64,000 bases of DNA from Ameyamaea chiangmaiensis (GCF_025995235.1 NZ_BAPT01000013.1:62001-126000), one strand, 5' to 3'. Positions 15,874 to 25,062 are shown, counted from the stretch's first letter. Made by a program: numbers and translations. The notes: generated by a model not told the origin, from the letters alone.

Positions 15874-16885
15874 CGTGTTCCACGCTCTGTCGGCTTCGGA
15901 CCGTAGCGATGTCCTGGGCATCGCAGCCGATAAATCCGGTCGCCCCGCGCATCTTCTCGAAAAGGATGCATGGGTGGTCTGGGCGCTGTCGGCGCTCTAC
16001 GGCTCGGCGCTGGGCGAACATCTGGTCTTCAAGGGCGGTACGTCGCTGTCCAAGGCCTACGGAGTGATCCGGCGCTTCTCCGAGGATGTCGACCTGACCT
16101 ATGATATTCGCGCAATTGCCCCCGATCTCGTCGGCGAGAACGGCGAGGCTCTGCCGCGTTCACGCAGCGAGGAGAAGCGCTGGTCGAGCGAAGTACGAAA
16201 GCGCCTTCCGGAATGGGTGGCCGGAAAGGTCCACCCGACGATCGCCGAGGCGTTAGCGCGCGAGAACCTCGCCGCGGCGATTCGCGCCGACGGCGAGAAA
16301 CTGTTCATCGACTATGAGGCGACGGCCACCGGGACGGGCTATGTCGCGCCAAGCGTGATGCTCGAATTCGGCGCGCGCTCGACTGGCGAGCCGGCGAGCC
16401 TGCGCGATGTCGTCTGCGATGCTGACGGGCTGGTCGAGAATGTCGTCTTTCCAACCGCCCGGCCTCGGGTGATGCATGCGGAGCGAACCTTCTGGGAGAA
16501 GGCGACCGCGATCCATGTCTTCTGCCTGCAGGAACGACTGCGCGGCGAACGCTTCGCCCGTCACTGGCATGACGTGGTGCGATTGGACGAGGCAGGCCTG
16601 GCAGACGCCGCGTTCGCGGATCGGGATCTGGCGGGCGCCGTCGCGCGCCACAAGTCGATGTTCTTCGTCGAGAAGGGGGCCGATCGCGAACCGATCGATT
16701 ACGCCGCTGCGGTCAACGGGGGTCTGCGTCTCGTACCGGCCGGGGAAGCGCTGAAAGCGCTCGGCGATGACTATGCGCACATGGTCGATGACGGCCTGCT
16801 GCTCGATGACGCCGAATCTTTTGAAGCGTTGATGGCGCGCTGCGCCGACATTGCCGAGCGCGCCAACCGCGGCAATCAAACATAG
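15866..16885 (+). CDS. AbiEii/AbiGii-family nucleotidyltransferase toxin
   Basis: A 339-residue protein. The minimal nucleotidyltransferase signature is intact: FKGGTSLSKAYG (GGTSLSK at 57-63) and FSEDVDL (72-77, with the two catalytic Asp-type positions D74 and D76). Such toxins transfer nucleotides, in studied cases to tRNA acceptor ends, and stop growth of phage-infected cells. The preceding AbiEi gene overlaps it, giving a complete type IV toxin-antitoxin pair. gajA follows after only 18 nt. Confidence 0.85.
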   Translation: MADVFHALSASDRSDVLGIAADKSGRPAHLLEKDAWVVWALSALYGSALGEHLVFKGGTSLSKAYGVIRRFSEDVDLTYDIRAIAPDLVGENGEALPRSRSEEKRWSSEVRKRLPEWVAGKVHPTIAEALARENLAAAIRADGEKLFIDYEATATGTGYVAPSVMLEFGARSTGEPASLRDVVCDADGLVENVVFPTARPRVMHAERTFWEKATAIHVFCLQERLRGERFARHWHDVVRLDEAGLADAAFADRDLAGAVARHKSMFFVEKGADREPIDYAAAVNGGLRLVPAGEALKALGDDYAHMVDDGLLLDDAESFEALMARCADIAERANRGNQT

Positions 16886-16903
16886 GAAGCAGGGGGCAAC
16901 AGT

Positions 16904-18688
16904 GTGCGGATATCACGGGTAAAAATAAGCAATTTTGCCAACTTCTCGGACATCGACGTCGAGACGGGCGAGAGCATCGTCATTGTCGGCGAGAACAAGG
17001 TCGGCAAGAGCAACTTCATCCGCGCCCTGCAATTGATCCTCGATCCCGGGCTGTCGGAGCGTGACCGCCAGCTCGGGCTCGAACATTTCTGGGACGGCCT
17101 GGGCGAGAACAAGCTCGGCGAGACGATTGAGATCTCTGTCGATCTGACGGATTTCACCGGCGACCCGCGCCTGATGGCGCACCTCAACGATTGCGTGGTG
17201 GACCCAGGCCCTCCCATGGTCGCGCGCCTCACGTACCGCTTCCAGCCAAAGGCAAATCTCGGCCGCGATCCTGAAAGTCTGGCCGACTACGAGTACGTCA
17301 TTTTCGGCGGCGACGATCCAGATATGGCGATCGGATCGTCCTTGCGCCGGATGCTGCCGCTCGATGTCCAGATCGCGCTCCGCGATGCCGAGAAGGACCT
17401 GTCGAGCTGGCGAAACTCGCCGCTGAGGCCCCTGATCGAGCAGTTGGCCGCCTCGCTCGACGAAGACGCTCGTGACGAAATCCAGGAACAGGTCAATGAG
17501 GCTCAGGCCGAGTTAGCCGGCCATGCCGAGGTGGTTGCTACCGCGCAACGGATTAGCGACCGCCTGATCGCCATTGCGGGTGAGCAGCACGCCGTTCCGC
17601 TCACGCTCGGCCTCGCTCCAACGCGGGTCGATGCGCTGCTGCGCAGCCTGCGCTTGCTGATCGACAATGGCGCGCGCGGCATTGGCGACGCCAGCCTGGG
17701 CACCGCCAACCTGATCTTCTTGGCGTTGAAGAGCCTCGAGCTCGATCGTTTGGTGACTGACGGCGAGCGAGACCACACTTTCTTCGTAGTCGAAGAGCCC
17801 GAGGCGCATCTTCATCCGCATGTCCAGCGGCTGGTCTATCGCTACTTCCTCGGCGGCGCAGCGGATGATCAGGAAGACGCGCGGCCGCTCACCACCATCC
17901 TCACGACGCACTCGCCGCATATCGCGAGCGTCACTCCGATCCGCTCGATCGTCCTCCTCCGCCACGACGCCGGCGAAGACGCGACGACCGCAGTCTCCAC
18001 GGCGACAGCTCCGCTGACCGAGCGCGATGAGGCCGACCTCCAGCGCTATATCGACGTCAGCCGCGGCGAGATCTTCTTTGCGCGCGGCGTCATCCTCGTC
18101 GAAGGCGACGCCGAGCGGTTTCTCATTCCCGCATTCGCCGAGGCGCTGGGCATACCGCTCGACATGTTGGGCATCACGGTCTGCTCGGTGAGCGGCACCA
18201 ATTTCACGCCCTATGTGAAGCTGCTGGGGCCGCAGGGCCTGAACATTCCGCACGTCATCCTAACCGATCGCGATCCGAACGGCGCGAACCCGCCGCTGGT
18301 GCGCCGCCGCCTCATCAATGTGCTGCGCCTGATCGAGAACGGCGTGAACTATACGCCGCTGGACGCCGACGCCGTGATCGCTCGTGCCGAGCCACTCGGC
18401 TATTTCGTAAACAGCAACACGCTTGAGCCGGAGCTGTTCTGTGACGGCCTGGCGGAAGCGATGCAGCAGGTCATCGAGGAGGAACTGTCGATCAACCAGG
18501 CGACCCGCGACCTGATTCAAGGCTGGGTCGACGACACTGACACGCTCGATGAGGAACGCCTGATCAAGCTCATCGAACGGATCGGCAAGGGGCGCTTCGC
18601 GCAGGCGCTGGCGCCCCACGTCGATGAGGATACGTGCCCGGACTATATCCGGAGGGCGTTGGAGCACATTCGCGATGCCCTTGCGTAG
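16904..18688 (+). CDS. gajA: OLD-family ATPase/TOPRIM nuclease, GajA-like (Gabija)
   Basis: A 594-residue protein. The N-terminal ABC/OLD ATPase has Walker A GENKVGKSN (29-37) and FVVEEPEAHLHPH (about 294-306), then LTTHSPHI (333-340). The C-terminal TOPRIM has VEGDAE (E400) and LTDRDPNG (D455, D457). Length and order match GajA, the DNA-nicking subunit of Gabija. The start is GTG 16904 with AGGGGG upstream. The downstream UvrD-like gene overlaps by 14 nt, the expected GajB. A class 2 OLD system outside strict Gabija cannot be excluded. Confidence 0.85.
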   Translation: MRISRVKISNFANFSDIDVETGESIVIVGENKVGKSNFIRALQLILDPGLSERDRQLGLEHFWDGLGENKLGETIEISVDLTDFTGDPRLMAHLNDCVVDPGPPMVARLTYRFQPKANLGRDPESLADYEYVIFGGDDPDMAIGSSLRRMLPLDVQIALRDAEKDLSSWRNSPLRPLIEQLAASLDEDARDEIQEQVNEAQAELAGHAEVVATAQRISDRLIAIAGEQHAVPLTLGLAPTRVDALLRSLRLLIDNGARGIGDASLGTANLIFLALKSLELDRLVTDGERDHTFFVVEEPEAHLHPHVQRLVYRYFLGGAADDQEDARPLTTILTTHSPHIASVTPIRSIVLLRHDAGEDATTAVSTATAPLTERDEADLQRYIDVSRGEIFFARGVILVEGDAERFLIPAFAEALGIPLDMLGITVCSVSGTNFTPYVKLLGPQGLNIPHVILTDRDPNGANPPLVRRRLINVLRLIENGVNYTPLDADAVIARAEPLGYFVNSNTLEPELFCDGLAEAMQQVIEEELSINQATRDLIQGWVDDTDTLDEERLIKLIERIGKGRFAQALAPHVDEDTCPDYIRRALEHIRDALA

Positions 18689-20492
18689 TGTCAGCGCCGC
18701 ATATCTCGCCCAAGCAGCGGACTTGGCCAGTAACCCGGGCCAGCAAGCCGCCTATGACTCGACTGGCCATTGTGTCGTGCTCGCGGGTCCCGGCAGCGGC
18801 AAGACCAAGACGCTGGTGCTCAAGCTTGCCCGGATCATGGCTGAAGATGTACGCGCGCCACGTGGCGCGGCATGCATCACCTACAGCCAGGAGTGCGCAC
18901 GAGAGCTGACGCGCCGGTTGGAACGGCTCGGCCTGCGAGAGGCGCCGAACCTTTTCATCGGCACGGTCCATGGCTTTTGCCTGCGGCATCTCTTGATGCC
19001 CTATGGCCGGCTTGCCGATCTGCCGGTCCCGTTTCCGCTCGCGGTCGCCACGCAACGTCAGAGCGACCAGGCGATGAAGCGGATCGGCGACAGGCTCTTT
19101 GGCGTGGGTCATCCGAACAAGCCAATGGACCTCGGACGTCATCGGCGGTCAATCCTCGACCGGACCTCGGAAGACTGGACCAGCGAGGAGGAGCTTGCGG
19201 CCTGGGCTGAGGGCTACGAAGCCGAGTTGCGGCGGACAGGCCTCGTCGATTTTGATGACCTCGTGATTTTCGGTCAGCGGCTGGTCTCAGAGCACGATTG
19301 GGTGCTCCCGTTGCTCCAGGCGAAATTTCCGGTGCTCGCGGTCGATGAATATCAGGATCTCGGCGTCGCGTTGCACCGCATCGTCAAGCGCGTGGCCTTC
19401 GACGGCGGCGTCCGCCTCTTTGCGGTGGGAGACCCTGATCAATCCATCTACGGATTCACGGGTGCGGATGGCGCTTTGCTGCAGGAGTTGGCCGAGCGCG
19501 ACGACGTCGAACGCGTCCAGCTCCAATTGAACTACCGCTCGGCCTCGCGCATCGTCAGCGCGTCGGAAATGGCGCTCGGCGAAGCGCGGGGCTATCAATC
19601 GAACGATCCCGATCGCCAGGCGGTGATTGCCTTCGTTGAATGCGACGATGGGCTGGAGGGGCAGGCCGCGCACGCGGTTGCCGAAATCATTCCCGCCGCG
19701 CTCGCCGCCAAACCGGGACGCGCGCTCGGCGACATCGCCATTCTTTATCGGGACTATCGCGCCGGCGACGTGGTGGCGGAAGCCGTAGCGGCTGCGGGGT
19801 TCGACTTCGTGCGCGTCGACACGGCCGCGCCTTATCGGAAGGTCGCGCTTACGAGCTGGATCGAGGATTGCGCGGCATGGTGCGCGGGTGGTTGGCGCGA
19901 AGCGCGGCCGCAGTTGCGTGGCTTGCTGGACCGGTGGATCGGCTTTCATCGCGCGCGAATTTCAGATGCGGAGGCCAGCGCGGAATTGCAAAGCCTAACC
20001 CGGCTTCTCTGGTCGCTCCGGGTTGAAGAGGGGCTAGCGCGAGACTTCGTCGCGGCGCTGCGGGCAGGAATGCTCGACGCGCTGATGGCGGCCGAGCCAA
20101 GTTTGGCGGATCAGTGCGAACAGGTCGATCGCATGTCGACGGCGCTCGCTGTTGGCGGGCCGCTTGCTGATCTCGATCTTGCAAGCCTTGGCGGTCGCGA
20201 TGGCTCACCGCTCCACCTCAATCTGTTGACGCTGCACTCCGCCAAAGGCTGCGAGTATGACGTGGTGATCATGGTAGGGCTTGATCTGGGCAGCTTGCCT
20301 TGGCGCAACGAACTTCCTTCGGCTCGTCGACAAAGCCGCCGCCTGTTTTATGTGGGGCTGACGCGGGCCCGCGATGAAATTCACATGCTGTATTCTGGTT
20401 ATGTCGATACGGGACGCGGGAGGATGTATTGGGGCCGCTCTCCATTCCTGAACGAGCTTGAAGCACGAATGGACGAGGCCGAGGGCAACTAA
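18675..20492 (+). CDS. gajB: UvrD/PcrA-like helicase, GajB-like (Gabija)
   Basis: A 605-residue superfamily 1 helicase. Motif I is GPGSGKT (38-44), motif II VDEYQDLG, motif III GDPDQSIYGFTGAD, motif IV LNYRSASRI, motif V LHSAKGCEYDVV and motif VI RLFYVGLTRARDEI. All are intact, so ATPase activity is likely. Start ATG 18675 lies 14 nt before the gajA stop, indicating translational coupling; the longer frame from 18624 would read inside gajA. At 605 residues it is longer than the canonical GajB of about 500 residues. It works with GajA in anti-phage defence by family. Confidence 0.85.
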   Translation: MPLRSVSAAYLAQAADLASNPGQQAAYDSTGHCVVLAGPGSGKTKTLVLKLARIMAEDVRAPRGAACITYSQECARELTRRLERLGLREAPNLFIGTVHGFCLRHLLMPYGRLADLPVPFPLAVATQRQSDQAMKRIGDRLFGVGHPNKPMDLGRHRRSILDRTSEDWTSEEELAAWAEGYEAELRRTGLVDFDDLVIFGQRLVSEHDWVLPLLQAKFPVLAVDEYQDLGVALHRIVKRVAFDGGVRLFAVGDPDQSIYGFTGADGALLQELAERDDVERVQLQLNYRSASRIVSASEMALGEARGYQSNDPDRQAVIAFVECDDGLEGQAAHAVAEIIPAALAAKPGRALGDIAILYRDYRAGDVVAEAVAAAGFDFVRVDTAAPYRKVALTSWIEDCAAWCAGGWREARPQLRGLLDRWIGFHRARISDAEASAELQSLTRLLWSLRVEEGLARDFVAALRAGMLDALMAAEPSLADQCEQVDRMSTALAVGGPLADLDLASLGGRDGSPLHLNLLTLHSAKGCEYDVVIMVGLDLGSLPWRNELPSARRQSRRLFYVGLTRARDEIHMLYSGYVDTGRGRMYWGRSPFLNELEARMDEAEGN

Positions 20493-20571
20493 CGATGCTG
20501 TCATTCCGCGAAGCGCAGACCATCCAAGACTTGGCCAATCCTTGGCGCATAGTGATGGCGGCGATCTGACC

Positions 20572-21900
20572 ATGTCTACGGATCTCCGTGCCAAGATCGC
20601 CAACTTCTTCCATCCGATGTCTCACGCTGCGCTGGACATAGAGCCGTTCCGCATTGCGGGACTGGAGATTCCACGCGGGGATGGGTTTGCGAAGAGCCAG
20701 CGGATTGATGCTGCGCTGGACAACCTCTCGGAAATGGAGATGGCGAAGCTAGCGCTGAAGCTCGCTCAAGGACGAGGTGACGTCGCCCTAGACGAGGCAG
20801 GTCGCAAAGTACTCGAAGCCGACGAGCCGCCATTGACCCGTATCACGCGTCGTGATGTTGCGCGCGTGTTCGGAGACGACCTGGCCGGCGAGGCCGACGT
20901 AATCGAGTTGGTCGGCCGCTATTTCGTTATTTCCGATCCATTTGAGGAAGTATTTGGCGGTAGCGGCAGAAGCCTCAGGAACAAGATCGAGCGTCATATG
21001 GTGCGAAACCCGGGCGACTGCTCGGTGGAGTTCCTCTTCGGAGAGATCGGTGCATTCGATTGTTCGCGGGCGCGGTTCGGCGCTTTGCTTCAGGACACGG
21101 TCCACCCATTGGCCCGTTCAGGGGAGGAACAACTTCGGACCGTAACCGCACTCAACAAGGTTCTCGCTCGGGACGGTTACGAGCTCGCGGTGGATGGCGA
21201 TGAATCGGGACATCCGATCTATGCATTCCGGCCCATAGTGCGGGGTGTAGAGGGGCGTCCTAAGAACCTGATTTTCGCGTCTCGCGGCCCGAAGCCGGAA
21301 CTTGGCTTTGCCGATGCCATCAACAACGACATCGTTATTCTCTCCGGGGAGGAAAGCTGCCTCGTATACGACCGTCCAATTACAGCCGCGAACGGCTTAT
21401 TATGGTCAGAGCTAGTGACATGGTGGTCTGAACAAGGATCAGGCGGTGACGCCGTTAGTCTCGGTAAGCGCCTGCAGGAGTCTCTCGCCTCCGATGCTGA
21501 AAGAAAGATCTTCGCGACCTATTTCAAAACCTATCGAAACAGCGTGGCCGACGCTCTTCCTGCACTGTTGCCTCAAGTTTATCTGCACTACGATCCGGCT
21601 GTCGTAAAAATGCTCCGCCACCGTTTGCCCCTGATACGTCAACGCATGGATTTTCTTCTCTTGCTTCCCGGCCGCCAGCGGGTCGTGATCGAAGTGGATG
21701 GGAAGCATCACTTCTCGGAGGGCGAAAAGCCTTCGCTGAAGATCTACAGCGCGATGGTATCGGCCGACCGCGAACTGCGTCTTGCTGGCTACGAGGTTTA
21801 CCGATTTGGTGCCAATGAACTGGTTGGCACCGGATCCGAAAAGGTAATCCAAGATTTTTTCGACAAGCTATTTCGTCTACACCGAGTGACTAAAGCATAG
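20572..21900 (+). CDS. PD-(D/E)XK-type nuclease with AbiJ-like middle domain
   Basis: A 442-residue protein. The centre (about 95-215: TRRDVARVFGDDLAGEADVI, then GALLQDTVHPLARSGEEQL and LARDGYEL) resembles AbiJ N-terminal-type modules found in abortive-infection proteins. The C-terminus has MDFLLLLPGRQRVVIEVDGK (349-368) then HH, a PD-(D/E)XK nuclease core with D350, E364 or D366, and K368. A DUF559/Vsr-like tail follows (ELRLAGYEVYRFGANEL). Start ATG 20572 is the first family-like Met, but the Shine-Dalgarno sequence is weak. It lies 79 nt after gajB and is probably a separate defence gene. Confidence 0.65.
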   Translation: MSTDLRAKIANFFHPMSHAALDIEPFRIAGLEIPRGDGFAKSQRIDAALDNLSEMEMAKLALKLAQGRGDVALDEAGRKVLEADEPPLTRITRRDVARVFGDDLAGEADVIELVGRYFVISDPFEEVFGGSGRSLRNKIERHMVRNPGDCSVEFLFGEIGAFDCSRARFGALLQDTVHPLARSGEEQLRTVTALNKVLARDGYELAVDGDESGHPIYAFRPIVRGVEGRPKNLIFASRGPKPELGFADAINNDIVILSGEESCLVYDRPITAANGLLWSELVTWWSEQGSGGDAVSLGKRLQESLASDAERKIFATYFKTYRNSVADALPALLPQVYLHYDPAVVKMLRHRLPLIRQRMDFLLLLPGRQRVVIEVDGKHHFSEGEKPSLKIYSAMVSADRELRLAGYEVYRFGANELVGTGSEKVIQDFFDKLFRLHRVTKA

Positions 21901-21909
21901 ATTGAAGCC

Positions 21910-21941
21910 TTGACATTTGGCATCTCCGTACTCGCTAGAAT
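21910..21941 (+). promoter_or_regulatory. Possible promoter for the Cys-rich/HEPN/DUF4365 genes
   Basis: TTGACA (21910-21915), a perfect -35, is followed by TAGAAT (21936-21941). The 20-bp spacer is longer than optimal, so assignment is uncertain. It lies in the 99-nt gap before the 146-aa gene and is the only promoter-like site there. Confidence 0.35.
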
Positions 21942-21999
21942 GGATGCTCACCAAACCTAGGATATTTTCGGTCTGCAATCGAGGTCGGAGAAGGCATTC

Positions 22000-22440
22000 A
22001 TGGATCGGCTCACTCTCAACTACGTCTGGAAGCAGAAACCAATTCCGGTTGTTCTGCGTCGGACCGGACGCGGTGAGAAGCTTCGGGTTCGACTGCCTTT
22101 CGCCGATGACAATCGGCAATGGTTGCAAAACGGTCGGCGGATGACACCAGAGTGGATCAGCGGCGATCACGCGTATTGGGAACTGCCGAAGTCCTGGTTC
22201 AACGATTTCGTTGATCGAGCATTGCAGCGCTACGGCCGGGTTTACATCATCCAGCCTTATCGCGAGCAGGAGATCTGTGCGCGCGCCTGTCAGGAAGCAC
22301 AGGGGCACGAATGTCAGTGCTCCTGCATGGGCGCCAACCACGGCACTGGCAATGACGGAAGCTGGTTCGAGGTCTCCGACACCTTCTCAACCCGCTGGGG
22401 CCAGCGCGAGCTCGCCTGTCGTTTGCTCACGCTCCGGTAG
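22000..22440 (+). CDS. Small Cys-rich hypothetical protein (146 aa)
   Basis: Residues about 85-112 contain EICARACQEAQGHECQCSCM followed by GANHG. This run of five cysteines and a histidine suggests a metal-binding knuckle. I have a general recollection of similar ECxCxC-xGxNHG proteins near mobile defence genes, but no named family. The N-terminal part is beta-rich and basic. The start is ATG 22000. The gene downstream begins 11 nt after its stop, so the two are likely cotranscribed. Function unknown. Confidence 0.6.
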   Translation: MDRLTLNYVWKQKPIPVVLRRTGRGEKLRVRLPFADDNRQWLQNGRRMTPEWISGDHAYWELPKSWFNDFVDRALQRYGRVYIIQPYREQEICARACQEAQGHECQCSCMGANHGTGNDGSWFEVSDTFSTRWGQRELACRLLTLR

Positions 22441-22450
22441 GAAAGAGTTC

Positions 22451-23083
22451 ATGGATTTTGTTCATATTGCCATTTCTGCCCGCCTAGCCCACGGCGATCT
22501 CGTCGCCGCCGACGCTGCCCTCGAAGCCGGCCCCACCGACGACGGCGTCAGGCTCATTCTGTTGAAACAGCTCCTGGTGTCCTGCGCGAACGTCACCGAT
22601 CTCGAGCTGATCTGTCGTGCACTCTACAAGGATCATCCGGCGATTTCCGAGATCATCACGCCTCATCGGCGCAACTTCGAATTCGCCAAGTACATCCGGA
22701 ACATCGCGGTTGGTCACGTCAACCCGGCGCTCAGCCAGAAGACCCTCGAATGGCGGCCCGAGCTCAACGCCGTTCTGACGCAACCTGGCGCGCCGGCCGA
22801 GGCGTTTCTGGGCTACGCGGTGTTGGAGAGCGCGATCAACACCTTCGTGGATGGCGAACGGCACCGTATCTTTGACAGCGATACCGACCTGGCTTACCCG
22901 CCAGACCTGACGCGATTCCTCAATTTCTTGGGGTCGACCGTGCATGTCGGGATCGCTTACTGCGCTGCGGTGGCCGCCGCGGCGCTCGAGCATGCCCACT
23001 TGCCCGACTTTAACCAGAACTGGCTGGAGTTGTCCGCGAAAGCGGGCGCCACTGACTTCGCCTTCATTACGCGCAAGGGTTAG
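22451..23083 (+). CDS. Hypothetical protein with HEPN-like RxxxxxH motif
   Basis: A 210-residue, largely helical protein. YIRNIAVGHVNP gives R83-N-I-A-V-G-H89, which fits the R-x4-6-H signature of HEPN ribonucleases, including the polar residue after Arg. The start is ATG 22451 with AGGAAAG upstream; a longer frame from 22211 would overlap the Cys-rich gene. It ends two nt before the DUF4365-TPR gene, so a two-protein system is plausible. HEPN assignment is inference from one motif and context. Confidence 0.5.
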   Translation: MDFVHIAISARLAHGDLVAADAALEAGPTDDGVRLILLKQLLVSCANVTDLELICRALYKDHPAISEIITPHRRNFEFAKYIRNIAVGHVNPALSQKTLEWRPELNAVLTQPGAPAEAFLGYAVLESAINTFVDGERHRIFDSDTDLAYPPDLTRFLNFLGSTVHVGIAYCAAVAAAALEHAHLPDFNQNWLELSAKAGATDFAFITRKG

Positions 23084-23085
23084 GG

Positions 23086-25062
23086 ATGGCTGACGATTTG
23101 GACCACCTCGACGACCTGCCGAAGCGTGATGCAAATCATGTCACGGAGGAGAAGGCGGAAACGGCCTTCCAGGCACGTCTAGCGGCGAGTGGTCGCTTCA
23201 TCCTCCAACGCGCCGACCGCAAGGACTATGGAACGGACTGTGAGATCGAAGTCGTCGATCAGGAGCAGGCCACCAACGTCAGGGTCCACGTGCAGCTCAA
23301 AGGGACCGAACGCCCGCTCAACGCGGATGCCTCTCTCAGCATTGAGGTCAACCGCTCGAATCTGAATTACTTGCTGATGCACCCGCACAGCTTATACGCC
23401 GCTTATCACATCCCGACGTCGTCGCTGCGCATCTGCCCAGCGGAGACTGTTCTCCACCAATACGAGCACGCGGGAAAAAATTGGACCCACCAGCAATCGC
23501 TCACCGTCAATTTCACTGACGAGCTGACGAACGCGCGGCTGGATCGGCTGGCCACTGTGGCTAGATCTGCTGCGCGGGCGGCGCGCGATCGTCGGATCGA
23601 GCAGACCCGGGCGGCGCCTGGCGACATCGCTGGCCTCGTTCGGTGCGGTATTCCGGACATCCATGTCCCGGACGATCCGGCCGTGGCTAGCCAACTCCTT
23701 GCGCACCTCTACGATCAGGACGCCGACACGGTGATCAGCGCGGCCTTCGATCGGTTCGCAGAAGTGCTCGGGGTGGGCAACGAACCCATGGGCCCCGCTT
23801 ACATGGCTGAGGTCAACCTGGGGATGGCGGGGTTAAGTCGGTCGCGCGCCCGGATCGAAGACGCCGTGAAGTTTTTCAGGAATCAGCTCGACCTAGGCCG
23901 CTACGAGCGGGGCAGCCTTCACTACACGATCGGCAACGCCTTCTCGGCGCTCGGCCGGGAGGAAGACGCCAAGGCCGCCTATGAGGCGGCTCTCGCCGAT
24001 CCCGCGTTCGCCAATACGCCGGACCTAGCATCCCAAGGCCATAAGAACCTCGGGACGAGCTTTGAGCGGCTCGGAGATGAGAAGCGAGCAGTCGAGCACT
24101 ATCGCGAAGCCTTGCGGCTGAACCCGCACCTTCCTGAAGCTCACAATGCCTTGGCCCAATTCTACGTGCGCCACGGCGAGTGGAAGCACGCCCTCGCGCA
24201 TCTGGATCAGGCCGTCTTCACCGACCCTACGCGCGCCAAGGCGGCGGGCGTTGCAGGGTGGAGAGCCAACGTGCTCTTCAACATGGGAGAGGGGAGCGCG
24301 GCGTTCCGTGAGATCAATGGCCTCCTTGTCCAGGCTGACTGCGAGCCATGGATCTGGCCGTTTTTCGCACGGCTGGTGGCGAGCTTCGGTCGGACAACGA
24401 CGGAGAATGCGCGCCGAGCGCTGGGCTTCTGGCACCGCTACGTCGGCGCCCACCCCGAGACATCTGGAGGCCGTCGCGAGCTGCTGTTGGCGACCTTGTA
24501 CCTGCGAGCGGAGGGAGAAGATGTTAGCTGGACCTACGCGGAATTCCGCGCCGAGTTCGATCGCCAAATCGAGCACCTCGACGACAAGGATGAAGTCGCC
24601 TTTTTATGGGATCGCCTTGGGCACTGGGCGCAAGATGAAGCGGACTGGGCCGAGGCTGAGTTCTGTTTTCGGAAGGCCTACGATCTGACGGGCGGTCACT
24701 ACGGCTACTGTCTCGGGACCGCCCTCAACTTTCTCGGTCGGTTTGAAGAGAGCCTGCCCATCTTGCGCGAACAGGCCGAGCGCATCCAGCCTGACGCCAT
24801 GAGCTGGTTTCAGCTCGGCGCGGCCTACGGCGATCTTGGCCAGTCCGCGCAGGCCATCGACGCCTATGAGAAGGCGCTCGCGCTGGATCCCGATTACGAC
24901 TCGGCGATGTTCAATCTCGGCGGCACTCACTGGAACAGGGGCGAGAAGATTGAGGCTTTGGCAATTTGGACGACGGCCATCGACCGCTTCCCAGATCACG
25001 AGCTCGCCGCCAAACTCCGACGTGAAATGCCGGTATTCTTTCCGCCCTATCCCGCCCGATGA
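23086..25062 (+). CDS. DUF4365 (PD-(D/E)XK-like) + TPR repeat protein
   Basis: A 658-residue protein. Residues 20-150 match DUF4365: RKDYGTDCEIEVVD (D47, D51, E53) and VHVQLKGTE (Q70, K72). This nuclease-fold family is frequent in defence islands. Residues about 230-650 are tetratricopeptide repeats (for example YTIGNAFSALGREEDAKAAY, HYREALRLNPHLPEAHNALA, AIDAYEKALALDPDYDSAMF), a protein-sensing or scaffold part. The start is ATG 23086, two nt after the HEPN-like gene. The repeats could sense a phage protein and trigger the nuclease; this is inference. Confidence 0.75.
   Translation: MADDLDHLDDLPKRDANHVTEEKAETAFQARLAASGRFILQRADRKDYGTDCEIEVVDQEQATNVRVHVQLKGTERPLNADASLSIEVNRSNLNYLLMHPHSLYAAYHIPTSSLRICPAETVLHQYEHAGKNWTHQQSLTVNFTDELTNARLDRLATVARSAARAARDRRIEQTRAAPGDIAGLVRCGIPDIHVPDDPAVASQLLAHLYDQDADTVISAAFDRFAEVLGVGNEPMGPAYMAEVNLGMAGLSRSRARIEDAVKFFRNQLDLGRYERGSLHYTIGNAFSALGREEDAKAAYEAALADPAFANTPDLASQGHKNLGTSFERLGDEKRAVEHYREALRLNPHLPEAHNALAQFYVRHGEWKHALAHLDQAVFTDPTRAKAAGVAGWRANVLFNMGEGSAAFREINGLLVQADCEPWIWPFFARLVASFGRTTTENARRALGFWHRYVGAHPETSGGRRELLLATLYLRAEGEDVSWTYAEFRAEFDRQIEHLDDKDEVAFLWDRLGHWAQDEADWAEAEFCFRKAYDLTGGHYGYCLGTALNFLGRFEESLPILREQAERIQPDAMSWFQLGAAYGDLGQSAQAIDAYEKALALDPDYDSAMFNLGGTHWNRGEKIEALAIWTTAIDRFPDHELAAKLRREMPVFFPPYPAR

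Noticed and set aside
18624..18674. Longer N-terminus for GajB from the codon at 18624
   Set aside because: It would extend 17 codons into gajA with unrelated residues; the helicase sequence fits a start at 18675.
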